Assembly: GCA_963698535.1 (NCBI GenBank)
Contig: CAVORD010000001.1
Coordinates: forward strand, 744,001-808,000
Source: CAVORD01 sp963698535
Lineage (GTDB): Bacteria > Bacteroidota > Bacteroidia > Bacteroidales > VadinHA17
Length of the DNA: 64,000 nt
Direction: 5' to 3'
Shown here in pieces: positions 25,035 through 33,955 of this stretch. Made by a program: the position numbers and the translations under genes. The first letter of the stretch is position 1. The number at the start of each line of letters is the position of its first letter. The notes under the pieces are model-generated. The model had not been told where the DNA came from, did not search any database, and saw only the letters and a program-made list of their open reading frames with translations.

Positions 25035-25709
25035 TCAGCAATTATTGAGGAAATCATTCAGGATCGCGATCTCCTTTACAACTGCCTCTGCATGCTCAGC
25101 AAATGATCCACTAAGGACCATCTTGTCAGAAGGTCTGTTTATTGCCAGAAAGCTCTTGTAACGCAACAGATCTATAGCTTTATTGTCGGAGCTGTACCCT
25201 CTCGGATTTCCGGTAAGTTTCTCACCTTCCATCTCACCAAAGTATTTCCTGAAGGTCGCCGATGAAACTATCTTCCTGAACCTATCGGGTTCTGCATCTA
25301 TCCTTGCCCTGATATCGGTTATCCATGGCGAAGGGGGAAGCCAGGCACCTCCGGCAATTACCGATGCCCCCGGTTCGATATGAAAGTAAAATCCTGCTCT
25401 TGAGTCCATTCTCTTTTTACCGCCGGCAACAACGACACCCGCTACCGAGGTCTTATAAGGGCTCTTATCGTCGCTGAATCTTACATCACGGTTTATCCTG
25501 AAAACCGATCCCTTAAGATCTGCCGGTGATATCTCCGGATCAAGCTTCTGAAGGGCGGGAAATAAGCCGGCCAGAAACGATTCGAACGATTTTCTGATCG
25601 TTTCATACTCCTTCTTGTTAGTGTTGAACCAGTCGCGGTTATTATTTTCCTTTAGGCTGGTAAGAAAGATTAATGTTTCGGGATGCAGTGATCGTAAATC
25701 CATAGTCAT
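25035..25709 (-). CDS. DUF2461 family protein (TIGR02453)
   Basis: A 224-residue cytoplasmic protein. Family signatures are LIFLTSLKENNNRDWFNTNKKEYE near the N-terminus, VFRINRDVRFSDDKSPYKTSVAGVV, FYFHIEPGASVIAGGAWLPP and a C-terminal IDLLRYKSFLAINRPSDK. Length is normal. Its function is unknown in all organisms. Single gene, convergent with the oxidoreductase and divergent from the esterase. Confidence 0.93.
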   Translation of the reverse strand: MTMDLRSLHPETLIFLTSLKENNNRDWFNTNKKEYETIRKSFESFLAGLFPALQKLDPEISPADLKGSVFRINRDVRFSDDKSPYKTSVAGVVVAGGKKRMDSRAGFYFHIEPGASVIAGGAWLPPSPWITDIRARIDAEPDRFRKIVSSATFRKYFGEMEGEKLTGNPRGYSSDNKAIDLLRYKSFLAINRPSDKMVLSGSFAEHAEAVVKEIAILNDFLNNC

Positions 25710-25880
25710 TCAGTTTTGGCGATTTGAATATAAACGGAATAGAGCAAATTTATCTCTTTCTGTCATATTAATATACCGGTATTAACATACTTAAAAGGCT
25801 TCATGTTCAAACTTCTGTCCCGTTTTTGGTCCATAAGGTTCTATTATTTTTATAACTTTACCTTTCATTCATATCTTTCA

Positions 25881-26852
25881 ATGCAAAAGGTTTCACTTTT
25901 TTTACTTGTTCTTGTTATTCAGGGAGCTTTGCTGACAGGTTGCCGGACCTCACGGTTAAAGCAGGACCTCACCAACGGGTATAAAAGGGTGGATATGGTT
26001 TATAACGGCTATGAGAGATATTATCTGACACACATCCCCAAGTCGGGTTTCGGTCCGGACCATAAATACCCACTCCTTTTTGCCCTTCACGGAGGCGGAG
26101 GCGAGCCTGAAAATATGAGCTGGCTCACCAATGAGCGGTTTAATCTGCTGGCCGACAGGTATGGATTCATTGTTGTCTACCCCCAGGGATTCGACAAGGG
26201 ATGGAATGATGGCAGGGTGGGCGACCACTCCACTGCGGCAAAAGAGAAGATCGACGATGTGGGATTTATTGGTCAGATAATCAATGACCTCTCCCTGGAA
26301 CATAAAATTGACCGATCGAGGGTCTACACCTGCGGTATCAGCAATGGCGGATTCATGTCATCAAGGCTGGCCTGGGACATTCCCAGCACAATCAAAGGAG
26401 CAGCAATTGTTACAGCTACATTAGGGAAAGAGTACTCGGAATCACGTACCGGCAATACCCCGGTAGATATTCTCATCATAAACGGCACCTCCGATCCGCT
26501 GGTACCTTACAATGGTGGTTATGTCAAGGCACTAAGACAGACCAGGGGACTGGTAGCCGGCACAGAAGAGTATGCCAAAATATGGGCACGGATCAATGGT
26601 TGTGACAGTAAGCCTGTAATCGATACCCTCCCTAACAATGAGAACCCAGACAAGACAAGGTGTGTGGCTATAGAGTGGCAAGGTGGTGCAATGGGAACAA
26701 CCGTTAAGCTGATAAAAGTTGAAGGGGGTGGTCACACCTGGCCACAGGGGAGGCAATATCTGGGAGAGAGGCTTATAGGGAAAACATCGGGCGATTTTAA
26801 TGCATGCGATGAGATCGTAAGGTTCTTTAAACTAACCCAACAGAACGAATAA
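25881..26852 (+). CDS. Secreted esterase, polyhydroxybutyrate depolymerase/LpqC-like
   Basis: Alpha/beta hydrolase of 323 residues from ATG 25881, with a lipoprotein signal (MQKVSLFLLVLVIQGALLTGC, lipidated Cys 21). An open frame extends 78 bp upstream but adds a non-signal segment. Motifs are LLFALHGGGGEPENM (oxyanion-hole HGGGG), IVVYPQGFDKGWNDG and the nucleophile elbow CGISNGGFMSS, then PVDILIINGTSDPLVPYNGG (Asp region) and GGGHTWPQG (His). The group hydrolyses esters such as PHB or feruloyl esters. The M16 peptidase gene follows by 22 bp and may be co-transcribed. Confidence 0.88.
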   Translation: MQKVSLFLLVLVIQGALLTGCRTSRLKQDLTNGYKRVDMVYNGYERYYLTHIPKSGFGPDHKYPLLFALHGGGGEPENMSWLTNERFNLLADRYGFIVVYPQGFDKGWNDGRVGDHSTAAKEKIDDVGFIGQIINDLSLEHKIDRSRVYTCGISNGGFMSSRLAWDIPSTIKGAAIVTATLGKEYSESRTGNTPVDILIINGTSDPLVPYNGGYVKALRQTRGLVAGTEEYAKIWARINGCDSKPVIDTLPNNENPDKTRCVAIEWQGGAMGTTVKLIKVEGGGHTWPQGRQYLGERLIGKTSGDFNACDEIVRFFKLTQQNE

Positions 26853-26874
26853 CAGACTAAATATTTAATCTAAA

Positions 26875-29847
26875 ATGAGTTATATGAAAAATTACATTTT
26901 AACACTTTTAACTATGGTACTGATAGCCTCAGGCTGCACTGATACCGGTAAATATGAAGGTTACCGGGTAATTGAAAAGAAATTTGTCAAGGAGGTCAAT
27001 GCCGAGTGTATCTATCTCGAGCATGTGAAGAGCGGTGCAAGGATCTTTAAGATTGCTGCCGACGATCCAAACAAAACCTTCTCAATAGCATTCAAGACAG
27101 TTCCTGAATCAGACTGCGGAACGCCTCACATAATGGAACACTCTGTCCTTAACGGTTCTGAGAGCTTCCCGGTAAAGAGTCCTTTCGACATTCTTATGCA
27201 GGGTTCTCTCAACACCTTCCTTAATGCTATGACCGGGGCCGATCTGACGATCTATCCCGTGGCCAGTATGAACATGAAGGACTACTTTAACCTGATGCAT
27301 GTATATATGGATGCGGTATTCAAGCCTCTTATTTACAGCGATCCGCGGATACTGGCTCAGGAGGGATGGCATTACGAACTAACGGGTGAAAACGATCCGC
27401 TAACATACAAGGGGGTTGTCTACAACGAAATGAAGGGTTCATTTTCAAGCCCCTTCTCCGAACTAAGATACCAGGTCAACAGGAATCTCTTCCCCGATAG
27501 TCCTTACAGGTTCTCATCAGGCGGATACCCCGGGGCAATTCCTGATCTTACTTATGAGGATTTTATTGCTTTCCACAAGAAGTACTATGACCCTTCAAAC
27601 AGTTATATTCTTCTTTATGGCGACGCCGATCTGGCTGAAGAACTGGCGTTTATTGACAAAAATTACCTCTCGGGTTATGATAAACCTGAGGTAAAGGTTG
27701 AGATTCCCTTCCAGCAGCCATTTAAAGAGATGAAAAAGGTTGTATCGGGTTACCCCGTGATGGAAGGATCTGATACAAAGGATAAGAGTTATCTGCAACT
27801 TAGCTTTGTTACAGCGGGCAACCTTAGTCAGGACGAACAGATGGCAATTGATATCCTTGTCGATATTCTGGTAAACAACGAATCGGGACCGGTCAAAAAG
27901 GCACTTCAGGAGGCCGGCATAGGTAAGAACTATTCTGCTTCCACAGAAGGCAACCTGCAGACTATTATAAACATAACTGCTCAGGATGCTAACGGTGAAG
28001 ATGTAGACAGATTCCGCGAGATAATAATGGAATCGCTCAATAAAGTGGTTGCTGAGGGAATAGACAAGAAAGCTATCGAAGGCGCCATCAACCGAACAGA
28101 GTTCCAGCTTCGCGAAGGTAACAGTCCTCAAAAGGGTCTTACCTACAATTTCCAGATGCTTAGCGGATGGATGCACCAGGGCGACCCATTTGTAGGACTG
28201 GAATTTGAGAAGCCTCTCAAGGAGATCAAGAAGGCTCTTACGGGGAAATATCTCGAAGATCTTGTTAGCAAATATATGATCTCCAATCCTCACTCACTTT
28301 TGCTTGCGCTGGTTCCTGAACCTGGAATGCAGCAGAAGACCGATGGTGAAACAAGAGCAAAACTTGATGCCAAAATGGCTTCACTTACTGCTGAAGAGAA
28401 GGCAGATATAATGGCTAAAACCAGTGAATTGCTTGAATACCAGCAGCGCTCAGACACTCCTGAAGCTATTGCGACAATACCATCACTGACCCTTGAAGAT
28501 ATCGAGAAGGAAGCAATTTGGTATGAAGCCTCGGAGAAGTTTGTTGGCGACAATAAGGTGATTCACTATAACGATTTCACTAACGGGATCGTTTATAATA
28601 AACTGCTCTTCGATGTAAGGGTCGTTCCTCAGGAAAAGATAGGGTATGCATACCTCCTGACTCAGCTTCTGGGTAAACTTAATACTCAGAACTTCACCTT
28701 CGGAGAACTTGATAATGAGCTGAATATTAATACCGGTGGCTTTAATGCCGGCCTTTCGGTATATAATGGCGGAAAACTGGATGCCAACCTGGCTCCCTAC
28801 ATCTACGTAGAATCCAAGGTTGTCAATGATAAGGTCGATAAGCTTTTTGAACTGACAAACGAAATACTGCTTAAGGAAGTATTATCTGATAAGGAGAGAC
28901 TGTCAACTCTTCTTAACAGACACTATTCCGACAGAAGCATAAGTATTGAAAACAATGGCTTTGGTGTGGCTCAAACAAGGCTCTACTCTTACTTCAGCAA
29001 AACCGGTATGTTTAACGAACTCACAAGAGGACTCGAGTATTACTGGTTCCTGGGTGATGTGGTCAAAAAGTTCGAAACCGACAGCGAGGCAGTGATGGCT
29101 GAGTTGAATGAAGTTGCAGGAATGCTCTTTACAAAGGATAACCTTACTGCCTCGGTAACATGTAATGATGCCGATTATGCAGTCTGGTCAGAAGCATTCT
29201 CTTCTTTCATAAATGAGATGCCTTCTTCTCCTCTCCAGTACGCAGACTGGGACTTCAAGCTGGAAAAAAAGAATGAAGGTATGGTTACCACATCGAAGGT
29301 CCAGTATGTTATTCAGGGATATAACTATAAAGAACTGGGCTACGACTGGAGCGGAAAATTCAATGTCCTTAATCAGATATTGTCTACCGACTGGCTGCAG
29401 ACACAGGTAAGGGTAATGGGAGGGGCCTACGGAGGCTTCGCAGGCATTAATCAGATGGGAAACATGATGCTTGCCTCTTACCGCGATCCTAACCTTAAAG
29501 AGACCCTGGATACCTACAAGGGTACTGTGGAGTTTCTCAAGAGCTTTGAGGCCGACGATAAGGCAATGACCAGGTTCATTATTGGTACTGTCGCAGGCAT
29601 GGAAGGTCCTGAGACCGCATCCATGAAGGGAAATACCGCACTGCAGAGATTCATGGAGGGTACAACTGCCGATATGGTACAGGCTGACAAGGATGCTGTT
29701 CTTTCTACGACAGCTGCTGATATTGCAGGTATGAGCGATATGATCAAGGCAGTACTCGATAAGAACTATATCTGCGTATATGGCAATAAAGAGAAGGTTG
29801 AAGCCAACAAATCACTCTTCTTAAATGTAATAGATCCTAAGAAATAG
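26875..29847 (+). CDS. M16C zinc metallopeptidase, PreP/insulinase-like lipoprotein
   Basis: A 990-residue exported peptidase with a lipoprotein signal (LLTMVLIASGC, Cys 21). The inverted zinc motif HIMEH (H85, E88, H89) and the distal Glu in YNEMKGSFSSP are intact, followed by the M16C-associated middle domain and a second inactive M16 half, the clamp arrangement of PreP. It probably degrades peptides in the periplasm. ATG 26875 and 26884 are both possible starts. A strong terminator follows. Confidence 0.92.
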   Translation: MSYMKNYILTLLTMVLIASGCTDTGKYEGYRVIEKKFVKEVNAECIYLEHVKSGARIFKIAADDPNKTFSIAFKTVPESDCGTPHIMEHSVLNGSESFPVKSPFDILMQGSLNTFLNAMTGADLTIYPVASMNMKDYFNLMHVYMDAVFKPLIYSDPRILAQEGWHYELTGENDPLTYKGVVYNEMKGSFSSPFSELRYQVNRNLFPDSPYRFSSGGYPGAIPDLTYEDFIAFHKKYYDPSNSYILLYGDADLAEELAFIDKNYLSGYDKPEVKVEIPFQQPFKEMKKVVSGYPVMEGSDTKDKSYLQLSFVTAGNLSQDEQMAIDILVDILVNNESGPVKKALQEAGIGKNYSASTEGNLQTIINITAQDANGEDVDRFREIIMESLNKVVAEGIDKKAIEGAINRTEFQLREGNSPQKGLTYNFQMLSGWMHQGDPFVGLEFEKPLKEIKKALTGKYLEDLVSKYMISNPHSLLLALVPEPGMQQKTDGETRAKLDAKMASLTAEEKADIMAKTSELLEYQQRSDTPEAIATIPSLTLEDIEKEAIWYEASEKFVGDNKVIHYNDFTNGIVYNKLLFDVRVVPQEKIGYAYLLTQLLGKLNTQNFTFGELDNELNINTGGFNAGLSVYNGGKLDANLAPYIYVESKVVNDKVDKLFELTNEILLKEVLSDKERLSTLLNRHYSDRSISIENNGFGVAQTRLYSYFSKTGMFNELTRGLEYYWFLGDVVKKFETDSEAVMAELNEVAGMLFTKDNLTASVTCNDADYAVWSEAFSSFINEMPSSPLQYADWDFKLEKKNEGMVTTSKVQYVIQGYNYKELGYDWSGKFNVLNQILSTDWLQTQVRVMGGAYGGFAGINQMGNMMLASYRDPNLKETLDTYKGTVEFLKSFEADDKAMTRFIIGTVAGMEGPETASMKGNTALQRFMEGTTADMVQADKDAVLSTTAADIAGMSDMIKAVLDKNYICVYGNKEKVEANKSLFLNVIDPKK

Positions 29848-29866
29848 AATATTAACCAATTGTTTA

Positions 29867-29903
29867 AAGGACCTCTGATGTTAATGTCAGGGGTCTTTTT
29901 TTT
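29867..29903 (+). terminator. Terminator after the M16 peptidase gene
   Basis: AAGGACCTCTGA/TCAGGGGTCTTT with an 8-base loop and a T8 run. The heptamer array starts at the next base. Confidence 0.88.
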
Positions 29904-30101
29904 AGTTGGCAGTTGGCAGTTGGCAGTTGGCAGTTGGCAGTTGGCAGTTGGCAGTTGGCAGTTGGCAAAACAATAAAGATTTAGGCCGCCATAACATCAT
30001 AACATCATAACACCATAACACCATAACATCATAACGTCATAACGTCATAACGTCATAACACCGATTACTGATTACTGATTACTGATTACCGATTACTACC
30101 C
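29904..30101. repeat. Composite tandem repeat region, copy 2
   Basis: Nine perfect AGTTGGC heptamers (29904-29967), a 26-nt core (29965-29990) identical to the reverse complement of 22019-22044, about ten ATAACATC/ATAACACC/ATAACGTC octamers, then five GATTACT/GATTACC heptamers. The last block overlaps the 3' end of the small membrane protein gene at 30086. Confidence 0.9.
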
Positions 30102-30370
30102 GCCCCTGATCCCTTTGTTACGCCAGTGCCTTTACTCCTGCGGTAAATATATCCCCCCAGCCACTGTCCTGAAAAGAAGCAGAAGACCATGATGGGGTAG
30201 GTGTATAATGCAAATCCCAGATCGAAAAGGAACCTTAAGCCTATTACAAAGGGAACAGGTATATGGATAGCCAGCACCCACTGCCAGGAAAACTTCCTGG
30301 TACCGCCTCGCCAGTAGCCAAAAGGAAGGTTTAAAAGAAAAGTAAGGGATGCTGCGTAAAATAGGTTCAT
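30086..30370 (-). CDS. Small conserved membrane protein
   Basis: A 94-residue hydrophobic protein with two or three helices: FYAASLTFLLNLPFGYWRGG, FSWQWVLAIHIPVPFVIGLRFLFDLG and YPIMVFCFFSGQWLGGYIYR. The pattern NLPFGYWR...SWQWVLAIHIPVP looks like a conserved hypothetical family, though I cannot name it. The last residues (GSNR and stop) are encoded by the GATTACT array, so the original C-terminus may have been altered by the repeat. Single gene. Confidence 0.65.
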   Translation of the reverse strand: MNLFYAASLTFLLNLPFGYWRGGTRKFSWQWVLAIHIPVPFVIGLRFLFDLGFALYTYPIMVFCFFSGQWLGGYIYRRSKGTGVTKGSGAGSNR

Positions 30371-30797
30371 ATTGGGGTTTGGAAGGTTATATGGTTGGTC
30401 GATGGTTGATTTGGTTGTAAGGTAAATATTAATTGTTTGTGATCAGTTCCCCTCTCTGGAACCTCCACCAGGAGTAGATGAACAAAGCAGAGGTAATGTA
30501 ACACAAAGGTATATGTTCTTCATTTTATGTGATTTAATGATCATCAACTAAAGCAATAGATAAACTCTTTTCAGCTTTGCAGTCTAAATATAGTAATTTC
30601 CAAATGCAACTCATCACCCCTTCATATCATTGCCGGGACCACTTTATGCTGTTAAAGCAGTTCCCGTATGGGTCTCCATTGTTCAAAATCACTTATCTTA
30701 TGGCTCGATTGGAGGTGGAACAATTAAGTAGGAATCTTCCATTTAAATTTGATCTCCAGGACCTGGAAACAATAATAGTTATACAAAAGATAAAGTC
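30371..30797. other. 427-bp region without a convincing gene
   Basis: Between the divergent small membrane protein and acylase genes. It holds a possible 26-codon minus-strand ORF (30443-30523, MKNIYLCVTLPLLCSSTPGG...) that looks like a signal peptide remnant, and a hairpin-like GGGAC..CTTTA..TAAAG..GTTCCC around 30637-30667. A plus-strand frame at 30577-30801 does not look like a protein. Nothing here is well supported. Confidence 0.4.
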
Positions 30798-32993
30798 ATG
30801 AAAATGTTATTATTCAAACGTTTATCCATTTCATTATTTATTGGTATCATCCTGATATCATGCAGCAGCAACGAGGGTGACAATGAGTACCGGCGACTTG
30901 AAAAGAGGGCTGAGAATGTTACAATAATCCGTGATAACTGGGGTGTTCCTCATATTTATGCGAAAAAGGATGCCGACGCGGTATTCGGACTTCTCTATGC
31001 TCAGTGTGAGGATGATTTCAACAGGGTTGAGGTTAACTATATCAACGCAATGGGCCGAATGGCTGAGGTAACAGGGGAGGAGATGATATTTACCGACCTC
31101 AGGATGAAGTTGTTCATCGATCCTGAAGCTGTGAAGGAAGAGTATGAAAATTCCCCTAAGTGGCTGAAGGAGCTGATGCAGGGGTTTGCAGACGGCATAA
31201 ATTTCTATCTGGCTACCCATCCCGATGTTAAACCGAAACTGATAACACACTTTGAACCTTGGATGGCCCTTACATTCAGTGAGGGAAGTATAGGCGGCGA
31301 TATAGAGTCGATATCCACACGCGGACTGGAGTCATTCTACAACAGCAATATTGCTATGGCAATGGTTGAGGAGGATATTATTGACCCAGACCAGGAGCCG
31401 AGGGGATCTAACGGCTTTGCTATAGCCCCAAAACTGACAGCCTCAGGCAATGCATTACTTCTTATCAACCCTCATACATCTTTTTTCTTCAGGCCTGAGG
31501 TGCATGTGGTAAGTGAAGAGGGTCTTAATGCCTACGGAGCAGTAACATGGGGACAGTTTTTTGTATATCAGGGATTTAATGAAAAATGTGGCTGGATGCA
31601 TACATCAAGCAGGGCCGATGTTATTGATCTTTATCTGGAAACAATAATTGAGAAGGATGGCAGCTACTTTTACAAATATGGGGAAGAGGAGAGACCTCTG
31701 ATCAATAAAACTATTGATGTTGCCTATAAGTCAGGTGACACCCTGCTTAGTCGTGAGTTCACAGCTTACTTCACACATCATGGTCCGGTCGTAAGGCGCG
31801 AGGACGACAAATGGGTGGCTGTTAGTCTGATGGTGGAACATGAAAAGGCACTGACACAATCCTTTCTCAGGACCAAGGCAAAAAGTTATGAGGAGTTCAG
31901 CAATGTGATGGAGCTTAAAACCAACTCATCGAACAATACTGTCTATGCCGACGGAGACGGTAATATAGCCTACTGGCACGGAAACTTTATGCCCGTCAGA
32001 GACCGGTCTTTCGACTTTAACGGAACGGTTGATGGCAGCAATCCGGCTACCGACTGGAAGGGTCTCCACGATGTAAAGGATATGATAACCATACTTAATC
32101 CGGGAACAGGCTGGATACAGAACTGTAACTCAACACCTTTTACAGCTTCCGGTCCCGACAGTCCCAAGCCCGACGATTATCCGGCATATATGGCTCCCGA
32201 TGAGGAGAATGCAAGGGGGATCCACGCTGTTATGGTACTGGAAAACCAGGATGGATTTACTCTCGATAAGCTGATAACTGTTGCCTACGACTCATACCTG
32301 CCCGCTTTCAGGGATATGATCCCGTCGCTGGTTAAACACTACGATAATCTTGGTACTGCGGAAAAGGCTCGATTCCGAGAGCTTAAAGATCCTGTTGAAC
32401 TGCTAAGGAAGTGGGATATGAGATTCGGATACGAATCTGTTGAAACAACCCTGGCGGTGTGGTTCGGGCAGGAGATAACCTCTGGCTTAAGGGTGCCTGA
32501 ATCGGCCAGAAGCACCTCTCTGTTCGATTATATCGCGCAGGAGGTACCTTCCGATCAAATGATAGCAGCACTGGCCTCAGCAGTCTTAAAACTTAAGAGC
32601 GATTTTGGCACCTGGATGGTTCCATGGGGCGAGGTAAACCGTTTTCAGAGAATAAGCGGGGAAATTAATCACCCTTTCAATGACGATATGCCCAGCCTTC
32701 CGGTCAACTTCACCTCCAGCCGCTGGGGCTCACTTGCATCATTCGGGGCACGACAGTTCCCCGGGACAAAGAAGATGTACGGTACCAGTGGTAACAGTTT
32801 TGTGGCTGTCGTCGAATTCGGCGACACCATTAAGGCTAAGAGTATTCTGGCCGGGGGTAACAGTGGCAACCCCGATTCTCCCTATTTCAATAACCAAAGC
32901 CTGATGTACACCAGGGGTGAGTTTAAGGATGTTCTCTTCTATCGCAGTGACGTTGAAAAGTATGCCGTGAAGAGCTACCATCCGGGGAGGTAG
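30798..32993 (+). CDS. Penicillin acylase family protein (Ntn hydrolase), lipoprotein
   Basis: A 731-residue exported amidase with a lipoprotein signal (SLFIGIILISC, Cys 22). It keeps the acylase order: NVTIIRDNWGVPHIYAKKDADAVFGLLYAQCEDDF at the N-terminus, the autocleavage site GSNGFAIAP with Ser204 as the new N-terminal nucleophile, then NPHTSFFFRPEVHVV and a large beta subunit. Family members hydrolyse acylated beta-lactams, acyl-homoserine lactones or other N-acyl amides; the substrate here is unknown. Its TAG stop forms the first bases of a heptamer array. Confidence 0.93.
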   Translation: MKMLLFKRLSISLFIGIILISCSSNEGDNEYRRLEKRAENVTIIRDNWGVPHIYAKKDADAVFGLLYAQCEDDFNRVEVNYINAMGRMAEVTGEEMIFTDLRMKLFIDPEAVKEEYENSPKWLKELMQGFADGINFYLATHPDVKPKLITHFEPWMALTFSEGSIGGDIESISTRGLESFYNSNIAMAMVEEDIIDPDQEPRGSNGFAIAPKLTASGNALLLINPHTSFFFRPEVHVVSEEGLNAYGAVTWGQFFVYQGFNEKCGWMHTSSRADVIDLYLETIIEKDGSYFYKYGEEERPLINKTIDVAYKSGDTLLSREFTAYFTHHGPVVRREDDKWVAVSLMVEHEKALTQSFLRTKAKSYEEFSNVMELKTNSSNNTVYADGDGNIAYWHGNFMPVRDRSFDFNGTVDGSNPATDWKGLHDVKDMITILNPGTGWIQNCNSTPFTASGPDSPKPDDYPAYMAPDEENARGIHAVMVLENQDGFTLDKLITVAYDSYLPAFRDMIPSLVKHYDNLGTAEKARFRELKDPVELLRKWDMRFGYESVETTLAVWFGQEITSGLRVPESARSTSLFDYIAQEVPSDQMIAALASAVLKLKSDFGTWMVPWGEVNRFQRISGEINHPFNDDMPSLPVNFTSSRWGSLASFGARQFPGTKKMYGTSGNSFVAVVEFGDTIKAKSILAGGNSGNPDSPYFNNQSLMYTRGEFKDVLFYRSDVEKYAVKSYHPGR

Positions 32994-33085
32994 TTGGCAA
33001 AAGGCTGTTGGCAAAAGGCAGTTGGCAGTTGGCAGTTGGCAGTTGGCAGTTGGCAGTTGACAGTTGGCAGTTGGCAGTTGGCAAA
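32990..33085. repeat. Heptamer array, unit AGTTGGC
   Basis: About ten units with two AAAGGC-type interruptions and one GACAGTT variant, beginning in the acylase stop codon. It is followed by a degenerate version of the core of the composite repeat (TTTATTTAGGC). In the remaining gap up to 33256 nothing else was recognised. Confidence 0.85.
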
Positions 33086-33256
33086 GCGAAAATTAGTTAT
33101 TATCTTTATTTAGGCTTTAACTCCTTATGGCTAAAAAGTTTATACCATTAGCTTTTCGTCAGGAATAATCTCTTTTTAGCTCACGGTAAGCTTGAGCTTA
33201 TGTTTTAGGTACTATTATTTTAGAAAGTCAGACAAATCTGTAATACAGGTAATATT

Positions 33257-33715
33257 TTGATGATATCTGCTAAATATACATCTGGAAGAACTATAGTTGT
33301 AATAGTACTTCTGCTGTTATCAGGCTGCGCATCTACTCGCTTCGGTTCACAGAAAGAGGATGTTATGATGGTCACAAGAAGGTACGTGGGTGACTTCATG
33401 GAATCGAGGAACAGTGACCACTATAGCTATTTCGCCCCCGATGTTATATGGATAAAGACCACAATGGACGGTCATTACGGTAAGATCGGTGTCTATTCAA
33501 AAGCTTTTAATCCTGTTAAATTCACTGTGGGCGACCGGTTGTATGTACGTCGCATTAACTATACTCATCCTGGCTCTGAGTATGAGGTTGTGGTACTGGA
33601 GTCAAGTGACGAAAATATATCATACACTGTTTACGGGACCAATAAAAACCCCGACCGGAAAAAAGCCATTGATGCCTTATTCAAATCTATCGGCCTGGCA
33701 GAAGACGATGAATAA
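33257..33715 (+). CDS. Small lipoprotein of unknown function
   Basis: A 152-residue protein with a lipoprotein signal (VVIVLLLLSGC, Cys 24) and a soluble beta-rich domain (HYSYFAPDVIWIKTTMDGHYGKIGVYSKAF, VGDRLYVRRINYTH). The sequence from residue 50 has the alternation of a small barrel or Ntf2-like fold but no motif I can name. Residues 140-150 are acidic. Single gene, with repeats on both sides. Confidence 0.65.
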   Translation: MMISAKYTSGRTIVVIVLLLLSGCASTRFGSQKEDVMMVTRRYVGDFMESRNSDHYSYFAPDVIWIKTTMDGHYGKIGVYSKAFNPVKFTVGDRLYVRRINYTHPGSEYEVVVLESSDENISYTVYGTNKNPDRKKAIDALFKSIGLAEDDE

Positions 33716-33767
33716 TCCCTTTTCCACCACCAATTACCAATCAACTATTCAACTATTCAACATTTAA

Positions 33768-33800
33768 AACCCACCCCTGACCCCTCCGCAGGAGGGGATT
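33768..33800. repeat. Short P-type palindromic piece
   Basis: AACCCACCCCTGACCCCTCC followed by GCAGGAGGGGATT, a CCCTCC/GGAGGG hairpin of the same type as the P1-P3 elements. An 8-bp repeat (CAACTATT, two copies at 33742-33757) lies just before it. Confidence 0.6.
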
Positions 33801-33852
33801 CCTAGTGTCAGCAATTGTGCATTATCAATAACTCAGAAATGCCACCCTGCAT

Positions 33853-33873
33853 CTTGCAACTTGCAACTTGCAA
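33853..33873. repeat. CAACTTG heptamers (3 copies)
   Basis: Three 7-bp units shared with 4806-4834 and 22823-22892, about 80 bp before feoAB. Confidence 0.75.
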
Positions 33874-33955
33874 CAATTTATCCCTACAAATAGCTATTGT
33901 TATTCTCGCCTACTCTTGATTGCTTTGCACACTGGGTTACTCTATTAATTTAATA

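Noticed and set aside
29904..30085. CRISPR array suspected from regular repeats
   Set aside because: The units are 7-8 bp with no spacers and no cas genes nearby, so these are plain tandem repeats.
30577..30801. 74-codon plus-strand frame before the acylase gene
   Set aside because: No signal, domain or codon-use support; it overlaps the acylase start and is read as leader or intergenic DNA.
33885..33955. Fur box before feoAB
   Set aside because: ATAGCTATTGTTATT is only loosely similar to the Fur consensus and lacks a proper inverted repeat.
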